64,000 nucleotides of DNA from Silicimonas algicola (GTDB lineage: Bacteria; Pseudomonadota; Alphaproteobacteria; Rhodobacterales; Rhodobacteraceae), in the NCBI RefSeq assembly GCF_003148765.1, contig NZ_QGGV01000002.1, positions 310,001 through 374,000 of the forward strand, written 5' to 3'. The translations under genes and the position numbers were made by a program. Position 1 is the stretch's first letter. Every line of letters starts with the position of its first letter. The notes beneath the pieces are model-generated. The model was not told where the DNA came from and did no database searches. It worked only from the letters and a program-made list of their open reading frames with translations. Of the stretch, positions 45,095-53,287 are shown one piece after another.

Positions 45095-45526
45095 TCAGGC
45101 GTCGAGAGCGTCGCCCTCGACGTCCGTTTTCTGCTTGCGGGCGCGGTCTTCCATGAACTGGTCGAACTCGGCCTTGTCCTTGGAGTCGCGGAGCCTCTGG
45201 AGGAAGGCTTCGAAGGCATCCTGCTCGTCCTGGAGGCGCTTCAGCGTATCGGCCTTGTAGGAGTCGAACGCGGTGTTGCCGGAGGACCGGAACGCGGTGT
45301 GTCCGAAGCGGCCCTGGCGGGCGGTGGAGCAGTTACCTTTGAACATCTGTTTTCCCCAGATCATGTAGGCGAGAAGAGCGAGCCCGATCGGCCAGAAGAC
45401 GACAAAGCCGACCACCGTCGCGGCGATCCATGCGGCCTTGCCGCGTGCGTCGAGCCATCCTTCTGCGCGCCTGATGGGGTTGCCCCCGCGGCGGGCAGGC
45501 ATGGCGTTGAGTGTCGCGGTGGTCAT
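45095..45526 (-). CDS. DUF2852 domain protein
   Basis: A 143-residue protein with one transmembrane helix (about 33-55, WIAATVVGFVVFWPIGLALLAYMIWG) and a C-terminal coiled-coil (about 80-135, with SSGNTAFDSYKADTLKRLQDEQDAFEAFLQRLRDSKDKAEFDQFM). The family occurs in alphaproteobacteria and has no known function. Two matched 19-base operators flank its promoter, so expression is probably switched by one dimeric regulator. Confidence 0.9.
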   Translation of the reverse strand: MTTATLNAMPARRGGNPIRRAEGWLDARGKAAWIAATVVGFVVFWPIGLALLAYMIWGKQMFKGNCSTARQGRFGHTAFRSSGNTAFDSYKADTLKRLQDEQDAFEAFLQRLRDSKDKAEFDQFMEDRARKQKTDVEGDALDA

Positions 45527-45558
45527 CTTCGGGTCCTTTCTCCGAATGGTGCGGGTCT

Positions 45559-45577
45559 ATGTGAATTGCTTTCACAT
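45559..45577 (-). promoter_or_regulatory. Operator 1 of DUF2852 gene (over +1)
   Basis: ATGTGAA-TTGCT-TTCACAT (19 bases, perfect 7-base arms) begins just past the -10 and covers the likely start site. Confidence 0.7.
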
Positions 45578-45581
45578 CCCG

Positions 45582-45610
45582 AATATCGGAAGGGGGCGAC
45601 CTGCCTTCAA
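45582..45610 (-). promoter_or_regulatory. Promoter of DUF2852 gene
   Basis: On the minus strand TTGAAG (45610-45605) and GATATT (45587-45582) are 17 bases apart. The transcript would begin near 45575, about 50 bases before the start codon. Confidence 0.65.
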
Positions 45611-45616
45611 GAGGGT

Positions 45617-45635
45617 ATGTGAACGATTTTTACAT
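45617..45635 (-). promoter_or_regulatory. Operator 2 of DUF2852 gene (upstream of -35)
   Basis: ATGTGAA-CGATT-TTTACAT (19 bases) has the same arms and spacing as operator 1, with one mismatch, and lies six bases above the -35. The two copies start 58 bases apart. Confidence 0.65.
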
Positions 45636-45678
45636 TTTTTGCAGACAAGCGCCGAAACGCGTCTCGCCCCGCCTGCGA

Positions 45679-46146
45679 TCAGGTGAAATCGGCCTCGTGA
45701 CCGCCCGTGGCGTTCAGCAAAAGCGCCGGAGCGACGGGAAAGATGTGCCGGGGCGTCCCGGCGGCGGCATAGACGACGTCGAAATCCAGAAGCCTCGGGT
45801 CGAAGAAGATGCGGCTTGGCGTCAGGTGACCGACCGGGGCGACGCCGCCGATGGCGAAGCCCGTCCGGTCGCGCACGAAGGCCGCGTCGGCACGCCCGAG
45901 GGGTTCACCCGCGACCGCACCGGCCTTCCCGGCATCGACCTGGTTTCCGCCCGCCGTGATGAAAAGGACGACGCCGTCGCTGGCCTCGCCGCGGAAGATG
46001 ATCGACTTGGCGATCTGGTCGACGGCGCAACCCGCCTCGCGCGCGGCGTCCTGCGCCGTGCGGGTTTCGCCCGGCATTTCCATGACATCGGTCTCGATCC
46101 CCAGGGCGGCGAGGGCGGAGGTCACGCGGGCGAGGCTTTTGCTCAT
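45679..46146 (-). CDS. YbaK/EbsC-type aminoacyl-tRNA deacylase
   Basis: A 155-residue protein of the YbaK/ProX fold, which hydrolyses mischarged tRNA (usually Cys-tRNA-Pro). It has the KSIIFRG stretch with the conserved lysine, VLFITAGGNQVDAGKAGAVAG, GFAIGGVAPVGH and a C-terminal IFPVAPALLLNATGG. It is divergent from glnE and has its own transcript. Confidence 0.9.
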   Translation of the reverse strand: MSKSLARVTSALAALGIETDVMEMPGETRTAQDAAREAGCAVDQIAKSIIFRGEASDGVVLFITAGGNQVDAGKAGAVAGEPLGRADAAFVRDRTGFAIGGVAPVGHLTPSRIFFDPRLLDFDVVYAAAGTPRHIFPVAPALLLNATGGHEADFT

Positions 46147-46222
46147 GGGCGCGACTTTGACCCGCCACCGACGCGTTCTGCAAGCTCTTCCGGGGGGCGG
46201 GCCGGGCTGCTAGCGTCCGGCC

Positions 46223-49024
46223 ATGACGACGACCCTTTCGGACCGCATCGCCCGCGCGCCGCGCGCCCACGATCCCGACCGGGGGGACGAGGCTCTGGCC
46301 CTCGTGCCGGACCTGCCTGCGCGGGCGGCCGAGCTTGTCCGGGGGGCGGCCGGATCGTCGCCCTATCTCTGCGACCTGATCCGCCGCGACGCCGAATGGC
46401 TGTCCCAGGCGCTGGTCGTCCCGCCCGAAGAGACGATGGAGGCGATCCTCGCGACGCCGGTTCTCGAGGACGTGCGGGACGCGGGCGTGACGCTGCGCGG
46501 TCTGAAGTCCCGGACAGCGCTTCTCGTGGCCCTCGCTGACCTCGGCGGCGTCTGGACGCTCGAGGAGGTGACGGGGGCGCTGACGCGCTTCGCCGACCGC
46601 GCCGTCGCTGCGGCGTTGCGTGCTGCCCTTCTGCGCGAGGTCGGAAAAGGGCGCATTCCCGGCCAGACCGAAGACGACGTCGACACCGGCGCGGGGCTCG
46701 CGGTCCTCGCAATGGGCAAGATGGGCGCTTTCGAGCTGAACTATTCGTCCGACATCGACCTGATCTGCCTCTTCGACGAGACCCGCTTCGACCCCGAGGA
46801 CTATGCCGAGGCGCGCACGGGCTTTGTCCGGGCCGTCCGCACCATGACGCAGATCCTGTCCGAGAGAACCGCCGAGGGATACGTCTTCCGCACCGATTTG
46901 CGCCTGAGGCCCGATGCGTCGGTGACGCCGGTCGCGATCTCGATGGGAGCGGCCGAGCGCTATTACGAGAGCTTCGGCCGCACCTGGGAGCGTGCCGCCT
47001 ACATCAAGGCGCGGCCCTGCGCCGGCGACGTGGCCGCGGGCCAGCGGTTCCTCGACACGCTCACCCCCTTCGTCTGGCGGCGGCACCTCGACTATGCGGC
47101 GATCCAGGACGCGCAGGACATGCGGCTTCGCATTCGCGACCACAAGGGTCTGCACGGCGCGCCCTCGCACAAGGGGCACGACCTGAAGCTGGGGCAGGGC
47201 GGCATCCGCGAGATCGAATTCTTCACTCAGACCCGCCAGATCATCGCCGGGGGCCGCGACCCCGAGCTTCGGACGCGCGACACCGTCGGCGGCCTGCGCG
47301 TCCTCGCCGCGAAAGGCTGGGTCGGCGACGAAGACGCCGAAACGCTGATCGCCGACTACCGGGCGCACCGCGAGGCCGAGCATCGCGTCCAGATGATCGC
47401 CGACCAGCAGACGCATTGCCTGCCCGAGACCGCCGAGGATTTCGCCCGCCTCGCCGCCCTCGCAGGTCGCGAGACCGACGACTACGCCCGCGAGATAGAA
47501 GAGCGCCTGACCCGCGTGTCGTGCCTGACCGAAGGGTTCTTCGTTCCCGACGCCCGACCGGCCGCGACCTCAGACGTCTCGACCTCGATTCCGTCGAGCG
47601 AGACGATGCTCGAACGCTGGAACGGCTTTCCGGCGCTGCGCAGCCCGCGTTCGCGCCAGATCTTCCGCCGTGTCTGGCCGCGCATGGCCGAACGGCTGGA
47701 CCGGGCGCAGAACCCCGACGAGGCGCTTCTGAACGTCGAGGGCTTCATCGGCGGTCTGCCGGGGGGCGTGCAGCTTTTCTCGCTGTTCGAGGCCAATCCG
47801 TCCCTTCTCGACCTCGTGGTCGATATCGTCGACACGGCGCCCGGACTCGGTCGCTATCTTTCGCGCAATTCCGGCGTCTTCGACGCAGTGATCGGCGGCC
47901 AGTTCTTCGCCGACTGGCCGGGACGCGCAGCCCTGGCGGGGATGCTGACCCGCAGCCTTGCGGCTGAGGACGACTATGAAAAGCGGCTCGACCTTGCGCG
48001 GATCTGGTCGCGGGAATGGCACTTCCGCATCGGCGTCCACCTCCTGCGCGGCCTCGTCGATCCCGACGCCAGCGGGCACCAGTATGCCGACCTTGCCGGC
48101 GCCGTGGTGGGGGCGCTCTGGCCCGTGGTTACCGCCGAATTCGCGAAGAAGCATGGCGGGCCGCCCGGGCGCGGCGCGGCGCTCCTCGGGATGGGATCGC
48201 TCGGTGCCGAGAGGCTGAACGCGGCCTCGGACCTCGACCTGATCGTCATCTACGACGGCGCGGGGGTCGAGACGTCGGACGGCCGCCGCGCCCTGCCGAC
48301 GCGCACCTACTACGCACGGCTGACGCAGGCGCTGGTCACGGCGCTTTCCGCTCCGACCGCCGAGGGACGGCTCTACGAGGTCGACATGCGGCTCAGGCCG
48401 TCGGGCCGTCAGGGGCCGGTGGCGACATCGCTCGAGTCGTTCCGCACCTATCAGAAGACCGAAGCCTGGACCTGGGAACACCTTGCCCTGACCCGTGCCC
48501 GCCCGATGGCGGGGCCGCCCGATCTCATGGACGAGATCGAGGCGATCCGGCGCGACGTGCTGGCCTTGCCCCGCGATGCGGACCAGGTGAAGACCGACGT
48601 GGCCGACATGCGCGTCCGTCTTGCCGAGGCAAAGCCCGCGCGCGAGGGTCTGGAAACGCGGCCCGGCCCGGGGCGGCTGCAGGACATCGAGCTTTTCGTC
48701 CAGGCAGGCACGCTTCTCGCCGCCTCGCCCGAGCGTCGGATGCACGAACAGCTCGCGGCGGCCGCGGCCTCGTTCAGCCTGACCGAGATCGAGCGGGACA
48801 GGCTTGAGGAGGCCGCAGCCCTGTTCTGGCGCGTGCAGGCCGGCCGCCGGCTGGTCCTGGGCGACGCCGACAGCGCAGCAGACTTCGGCGCAAGTGCGAC
48901 GGCCTTCCTGCTGCGCGGCACCGGAACCGACACGCTGGACGATCTGGCCGTTCGGATCGCGGCCTGGGCCGACGAGATCCGCACCATTGCCGACACGCAT
49001 CTGAACGACAGGGGCACCCCATGA
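46223..49024 (+). CDS. glnE: Bifunctional glutamine synthetase adenylyltransferase/deadenylase
   Basis: A 933-residue enzyme that adenylylates and deadenylylates glutamine synthetase under PII control. Two nucleotidyltransferase domains show: an N-terminal deadenylase one with GKMGAFELNYSSDIDLICLFD, and a C-terminal adenylylase one with GSLGAERLNAASDLDLIVIYD. Each is followed by a regulatory helical domain (GGIREIEFFTQTRQ and GRLQDIELFVQAG). Length is normal. A small ORF follows with an ATGA overlap. Confidence 0.95.
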   Translation: MTTTLSDRIARAPRAHDPDRGDEALALVPDLPARAAELVRGAAGSSPYLCDLIRRDAEWLSQALVVPPEETMEAILATPVLEDVRDAGVTLRGLKSRTALLVALADLGGVWTLEEVTGALTRFADRAVAAALRAALLREVGKGRIPGQTEDDVDTGAGLAVLAMGKMGAFELNYSSDIDLICLFDETRFDPEDYAEARTGFVRAVRTMTQILSERTAEGYVFRTDLRLRPDASVTPVAISMGAAERYYESFGRTWERAAYIKARPCAGDVAAGQRFLDTLTPFVWRRHLDYAAIQDAQDMRLRIRDHKGLHGAPSHKGHDLKLGQGGIREIEFFTQTRQIIAGGRDPELRTRDTVGGLRVLAAKGWVGDEDAETLIADYRAHREAEHRVQMIADQQTHCLPETAEDFARLAALAGRETDDYAREIEERLTRVSCLTEGFFVPDARPAATSDVSTSIPSSETMLERWNGFPALRSPRSRQIFRRVWPRMAERLDRAQNPDEALLNVEGFIGGLPGGVQLFSLFEANPSLLDLVVDIVDTAPGLGRYLSRNSGVFDAVIGGQFFADWPGRAALAGMLTRSLAAEDDYEKRLDLARIWSREWHFRIGVHLLRGLVDPDASGHQYADLAGAVVGALWPVVTAEFAKKHGGPPGRGAALLGMGSLGAERLNAASDLDLIVIYDGAGVETSDGRRALPTRTYYARLTQALVTALSAPTAEGRLYEVDMRLRPSGRQGPVATSLESFRTYQKTEAWTWEHLALTRARPMAGPPDLMDEIEAIRRDVLALPRDADQVKTDVADMRVRLAEAKPAREGLETRPGPGRLQDIELFVQAGTLLAASPERRMHEQLAAAAASFSLTEIERDRLEEAAALFWRVQAGRRLVLGDADSAADFGASATAFLLRGTGTDTLDDLAVRIAAWADEIRTIADTHLNDRGTP

Positions 49025-49287
49025 CGGACACCGACCCGGACCCGCGCGGGCTGATCCGCGAAAGCTACAACATCGAGGGCATCACGCCCGAGGAATGCCG
49101 GTCGATCTTCCTCGACTGGGCCATCTCGGCGCCCGACGGTGCCGTGGCGCCGACGATCCGCACGCTTCTCGAGCGCCACGGCGGGACCGCGCCGGGCCAT
49201 CCAATGACGGCCATCCTGACAGACGCCCTCGAGAATCCGCCAAGCGCGCGTCGGAGGGGCGGCCGCAGGGGACGAAGCGAGGCCTAG
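49021..49287 (+). CDS. Small hypothetical protein after glnE
   Basis: An 88-residue ORF whose ATG overlaps the glnE stop (ATGA). It begins with an acidic, helical region (RGLIRESYNIEGITPEECRSIFLDWAISAPDGAVAPTIRTLLERHG) and ends basic ([14 protein letters not shown]). No family recognised. Codon use and the coupling to glnE support a real gene. Its stop overlaps the convergent eda stop, sharing CTAG. Confidence 0.72.
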   Translation: MTDTDPDPRGLIRESYNIEGITPEECRSIFLDWAISAPDGAVAPTIRTLLERHGGTAPGHPMTAILTDALENPPSARRRGGRRGRSEA

Positions 49288-49922
49288 GACAGAGCCGCCG
49301 CTTCCCGCGCCAGCGTCTCGATCCCGGCCCAGTCCGTGGCCGCCACCTTGTCGGCGGGCGCCACCCACGAGCCGCCGACACAGACGGTGTTCGGCAGCGA
49401 CAGGTAGTCGCGCACGTTCTTCAGGCTGACGCCGCCCGTGGGGCAGAAGACCGCGCGGGGCAGGGGGCCGGCAAAGGCCTTGAGGGCAGGGGCGCCGCCA
49501 GAGGCCTCGGCGGGGAAGAACTTCATCGTGGTGTAGCCGCGCTCGAGAAGTCGCATCACCTCGGAGGGCGTGACGGCGCCGGGAAGGAGGGGCAGCCCCG
49601 CTTCCTCGGCCGCGTCGAGAAGCCGGTCGGTGGCACCCGGCGACACGCCGAAGCGCGCGCCTGCGTCGACGGCTGCCTGCACGTCCTTTGGCGTCAGAAG
49701 CGTGCCTGCCCCCACGACCCCACCCTCGACGCCTGCCATCTCGCGGATGGCCTCGAGCGCTGCGGGCGTCCTCAGCGTGACCTCGAGCGCGGGAAGGCCG
49801 CCTGCGACCAGCGCGCGGGCGAGGTCGGCGGCGGTTGCTGCGTCCTCGACCGTCAGGACGGGGATCACGGGCGCGAGGCGGCAGATCTCGAGCGATCGGG
49901 CGCTGGCTTCGGTCGGGGTCAT
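49284..49922 (-). CDS. eda: 2-dehydro-3-deoxyphosphogluconate (KDPG) aldolase
   Basis: A 212-residue class I aldolase that splits KDPG to pyruvate and glyceraldehyde 3-phosphate. The catalytic Glu is in GLPALEVTLRTPAALEAI and the Schiff-base Lys in GYTTMKFFPAEASGG, with GAGTLLTPKDVQAAVDAGARF between. Start MTPTEASARS at 49922, rather than 50117, gives the family length. It follows edd after 31 bases, so the two form the Entner-Doudoroff operon. Confidence 0.94.
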   Translation of the reverse strand: MTPTEASARSLEICRLAPVIPVLTVEDAATAADLARALVAGGLPALEVTLRTPAALEAIREMAGVEGGVVGAGTLLTPKDVQAAVDAGARFGVSPGATDRLLDAAEEAGLPLLPGAVTPSEVMRLLERGYTTMKFFPAEASGGAPALKAFAGPLPRAVFCPTGGVSLKNVRDYLSLPNTVCVGGSWVAPADKVAATDWAGIETLAREAAALS

Positions 49923-49953
49923 TCGTGCGTCTCCTCGGGCAATGTCTGCGGGG

Positions 49954-51756
49954 TCAGACCACAAGCGCCGCGCCGTCCGAGGCGTGGCCGCAATGGTGGC
50001 GGAAGGCGGCGAAAAGCTCTCGTCCGAGACCCGTCTCGTTGGCGGAAAGATCCACCTCGACAGGGGCGCGGTCTTCGAAGTCAGGTTCCAGCACGTCGAT
50101 GGTGCCGGCTTCGGCATCGACGCGCAGGCGGTCGCCGTCTCGTATCTTCGCGATGGGGCCGCCAGCCGCCGCTTCCGGCGACAGGTGGATCGCGGCGGGA
50201 ACCTTGCCCGACGCGCCCGACATGCGCCCGTCCGTCACCAGCGCCACCCTGAACCCGCGTCCGATAAGGACCGACAGCGTGGGTGTCAGGCCGTGAAGCT
50301 CGGGCATCCCGTTGGCGGTCGGACCCTGGAACCGCACGACGACGATGGTGTCCTCGGTGAACTCGCCCGCCTTGAACGCCGTTTTCACCGCCTCCTGGTC
50401 GTGGAACACGCGGGCCCTGGCCTCGATCACGCGATGCTCGGGCGCGACCGCCGAGACCTTCATCATCGACCGTCCGAGGTTGCCCTTCAGCTCGCGCAGC
50501 CCGCCCGTGGCCTGGAAGGGATTGCCGACGGGCCGCAGGATCTTGTCGTTGAGCGTTTCTTTCGGACCTTCGTCGCGGACGAGCACGCCGTCCTTCAGCT
50601 TCGGCTCGGTCGTATAGAGCGCCAGGCCGTCGCCCGCCACGGTACGGGTGTCGGGGTGCAGGAATCCGCCCTCCAGAAGCTCGCCGATCATGTAGCCGAG
50701 GCCTCCCGCGGCGTGGAAATGGTTCACGTCGGCAAGGCCGTTCGGATAGACCTTAGCCATCAGCGGCACGACGGACGAGAGATCGTTGAAATCCTCGATG
50801 TCGAGGACGACGCCAGCCGCCCGCGCCATCGCGGGCAGGTGCAGAACAAGGTTCGTCGAGCCGCCCGTCGACATCAGCCCCACCATTCCGTTCACGAAGG
50901 CGCGCGCGTCGAGGATGTCGGACACCGGGCGATAGTCGTTGCCCTGCGCCGTGATCTGAACCGCGCGCGTCGTCGCCTCGTCTGTCAGCGCGTCGCGGAG
51001 CGGTGTGTTCGGGTTCACGAAGGACGCGCCCGGCATGTGGAGACCCATGAACTCCATCAGCATCTGGTTCGTGTTCGCGGTGCCGTAGAAGGTGCAGGTG
51101 CCGGGACCGTGGTAGGAGGCCATCTCGGCCGCCATCAGCGCCTCGCGCCCGACCTCTCCGGTCGCGAACTGCTGGCGGACCTTCGACTTTTCGTCGTTCG
51201 GCAGGCCGCTCGGCATCGGGCCGGCGGGGACGAAGATCGACGGCAGGTGCCCGAAGGTCGCCGCGGCGATGACGAGGCCCGGCACGATCTTGTCGCAGAT
51301 CCCCAAGTGGAGCACCGCGTCGAAGGTGTTGTGCGACAGCGCGACGCCCGCGGCCAGCGCGATGACGTCGCGCGAGAAGAGCGACAGCTCCATCCCGGTC
51401 TGGCCCTGGGTGACGCCGTCGCACATGGCGGGCACGCCCCCCGCGACCTGGGCCGTGGCACCCGCGCGCCGGGCTGCCGCCTTGATGCGGTCGGGATAGT
51501 CCTTGTAGGGCTGGTGCGCCGAAAGCATGTCGTTGTAGGCCGTCACGATCCCGATGTTCGGCGCCCGCTCCTCGGCCAGCCGGGACTTGTCCTCGCCCAT
51601 GGCGGCATAGGCATGGGCCTGGTTGCCGCAGGCGAGGTGCGCGCGCGCGACACCCTGGTCCTGGGCCCGCGCGATCTTGTCGAGGTAGCGTCCGCGCAGC
51701 GGGGCCGAGCGCTCGACGATGCGGTCTGTGACGCGAGAGACGGTGTCGTTCAGCAT
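49954..51756 (-). CDS. edd: Phosphogluconate dehydratase
   Basis: A 600-residue iron-sulfur dehydratase that makes KDPG from 6-phosphogluconate. Landmarks are GGVPAMCDGVTQGQTGMELSLFSRDVIA and HLGICDKIVPGLVIAAATFGHLP, with cysteines for the [4Fe-4S] cluster, plus FTEDTIVVVRFQGPTANGMPELHGLTP. It is expressed with eda from a promoter whose -35 lies in a palindrome. The pair lets the cell use glucose or gluconate without phosphofructokinase. Confidence 0.95.
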   Translation of the reverse strand: MLNDTVSRVTDRIVERSAPLRGRYLDKIARAQDQGVARAHLACGNQAHAYAAMGEDKSRLAEERAPNIGIVTAYNDMLSAHQPYKDYPDRIKAAARRAGATAQVAGGVPAMCDGVTQGQTGMELSLFSRDVIALAAGVALSHNTFDAVLHLGICDKIVPGLVIAAATFGHLPSIFVPAGPMPSGLPNDEKSKVRQQFATGEVGREALMAAEMASYHGPGTCTFYGTANTNQMLMEFMGLHMPGASFVNPNTPLRDALTDEATTRAVQITAQGNDYRPVSDILDARAFVNGMVGLMSTGGSTNLVLHLPAMARAAGVVLDIEDFNDLSSVVPLMAKVYPNGLADVNHFHAAGGLGYMIGELLEGGFLHPDTRTVAGDGLALYTTEPKLKDGVLVRDEGPKETLNDKILRPVGNPFQATGGLRELKGNLGRSMMKVSAVAPEHRVIEARARVFHDQEAVKTAFKAGEFTEDTIVVVRFQGPTANGMPELHGLTPTLSVLIGRGFRVALVTDGRMSGASGKVPAAIHLSPEAAAGGPIAKIRDGDRLRVDAEAGTIDVLEPDFEDRAPVEVDLSANETGLGRELFAAFRHHCGHASDGAALVV

Positions 51757-51786
51757 GGCCGTGAGTCTCCTCGGGGGATCGGCGCT

Positions 51787-51815
51787 TTTCTAACAGATTG
51801 CGTTACCGCTAACAA
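51787..51815 (-). promoter_or_regulatory. Promoter of edd-eda
   Basis: On the minus strand TTGTTA (51815-51810) and TAGAAA (51792-51787) are 17 bases apart, 30 bases before the edd start. The -35 lies inside the palindrome at 51806-51823. Confidence 0.65.
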
Positions 51816-51823
51816 CTTAGCGG
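51806..51823 (-). promoter_or_regulatory. Palindromic operator over edd -35
   Basis: CCGCTAA-CAAC-TTAGCGG has perfect 7-base arms. It overlaps a second, partial repeat GTTA-CCGC-TAAC (51802-51813). The place suggests repression by a sugar-acid regulator (LacI/GntR or HexR type), none of which is in the window. Confidence 0.55.
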
Positions 51824-51950
51824 AGGAAGGCGCATCGGATAGGTCAGTCGTCATGTCCCAAGTGCATGGCGGTAATGTCGACATTCGGGGTGCTTCCTGC
51901 CGGATCAGCCCCTTAGCTTCAGTGTCAACGCTAACCGAAAGGCATCCGAC

Positions 51951-52055
51951 ATGACCAGCACCTCCGACACGCGCATCGACGTCGACCGGATCGAACGCAA
52001 GGCCCGCCTGCTGCGGGCGCAGTATCTCTCGGGTCTGTTCCGCCGCAGGCGCTGA
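51951..52055 (+). CDS. 34-residue small ORF before RlmI-like gene
   Basis: A short ORF with the sequence MTSTSDTRIDVDRIERKA, then RLLRAQYLSGLFRRRR: an acidic start and a basic amphipathic helix. GAAAGG lies ten bases upstream. The IERxARxLRAxxLxxLF pattern resembles short basic proteins common in Rhodobacterales, from memory. It is 39 bases before the methyltransferase gene on the same strand and may share its transcript. Too short to prove by sequence alone. Confidence 0.5.
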   Translation: MTSTSDTRIDVDRIERKARLLRAQYLSGLFRRRR

Positions 52056-52093
52056 GCCCTTCCGGAGCGCCGGCCGACCGGGTAAGGGGGGAC

Positions 52094-53287
52094 ATGTCTT
52101 CCCGCCCGGTCATCCGCCTCCGCCCCAAAACCGATCCCCGCCGCATCCGGCGCGGATTTCCCTGGGTCTACGACAACGAGCTTGTCGTCGACCGCCGTAC
52201 CAAGGCGCTCGAGCCCGGCAGCATCGCCACGCTCGAGGATGCCGATCGCCAGCCGCTGGCGACCGTCGCGGTCAATCCGAATTCCAAGATCATGGGACGT
52301 GTCCTCGACCTCGACCCCGAGGCGGAAGTCGGCCACGACTGGCTTGCCGGGCGCCTCCGGGCGGCGCTCGACCTGCGCGACATGCTCTATGACGCGCCCT
52401 TCTATCGCCTCGTCCATGCCGAGGCCGACGGCTTTCCCGGAACGGTGATCGACCGCTTCGGCGAGGCCTGCGTGATCCAGCCGAACTCGGCCTGGATCGA
52501 GGCGCGGTTCGACGATCTGGCGGACGTGCTGTCCGAGGTGTCGGGTGTGACGACCATCTTCAAGAACGCCGGCGGACGGGCGAGGGGGCTCGAAGGTCTC
52601 GACGATGCGAGCCTTGTGGCGCGTGGCGCCTTGTCGGGTGCGGTGCGGGTGCCGATGAACGGTGCGACCTACTTGGCCGACCTCGAAGGCGGTCAGAAGA
52701 CCGGCCTCTTCTACGACCAGCGGCCGAACCATGCCTTCGTGCAGCGCCTGGCGCGCGGGACCGAGGTGCTGGACGTGTTTTCCCACGTCGGAGGCTTTGC
52801 GCTCGCTGCCCTCGTCGGCGGTGCCACGCGCGCGCTGGCCGTCGATGGATCGGCGCCTGCGCTTGCGCTGGCCGCGCAGGGGGCCGAGGCCACCGGCGTC
52901 GCCGACCGCTTCGAGACGCGGCAGGCCGATGCCTTCGACGCGCTGACCGCCCTGGCGGAGGAGGGCCGTACCTTCGGCACCGTCGTCTGCGATCCGCCGG
53001 CTTTCGCTCCGTCGAAGAACGCCCTCGACGCAGGCCTGCGCGCCTATGAGAGGGTGGCACGCCTCGCCGCGCCGCTGGTGGCTCCGGGGGGCACGGTAAC
53101 GCTCTGCTCCTGCTCTCACGCCGTCGATCTTGACGCGTTCCGCACGGCCTGCCTCCGGGGCATCGGCCGGGCGGGTCGCAAGGTGCAGATCCTGCGGACC
53201 GGGTTCGCCGGACCAGACCACCCCTTGCATCCCTCTCTCACGGAAAGCGGCTACCTCAAGGCGATGACGTTCCGGCTTCTTCCTTGA
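52094..53287 (+). CDS. RlmI-like 23S rRNA methyltransferase
   Basis: A 397-residue class I SAM methyltransferase. An N-terminal PUA-like domain (RRGFPWVYDNELV) precedes an RlmI_N and catalytic domain with LDVFSHVGGFALAAL (motif I), VVCDPPAFAPSKN (motif IV) and LCSCSHAVDL (motif VI, catalytic Cys). E. coli RlmI makes m5C1962 of 23S rRNA. A PIN-domain gene follows with a TTG start overlapping its stop. From memory, R. sphaeroides RSP_2647/RSP_2648 is the same pair. Confidence 0.88.
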   Translation: MSSRPVIRLRPKTDPRRIRRGFPWVYDNELVVDRRTKALEPGSIATLEDADRQPLATVAVNPNSKIMGRVLDLDPEAEVGHDWLAGRLRAALDLRDMLYDAPFYRLVHAEADGFPGTVIDRFGEACVIQPNSAWIEARFDDLADVLSEVSGVTTIFKNAGGRARGLEGLDDASLVARGALSGAVRVPMNGATYLADLEGGQKTGLFYDQRPNHAFVQRLARGTEVLDVFSHVGGFALAALVGGATRALAVDGSAPALALAAQGAEATGVADRFETRQADAFDALTALAEEGRTFGTVVCDPPAFAPSKNALDAGLRAYERVARLAAPLVAPGGTVTLCSCSHAVDLDAFRTACLRGIGRAGRKVQILRTGFAGPDHPLHPSLTESGYLKAMTFRLLP

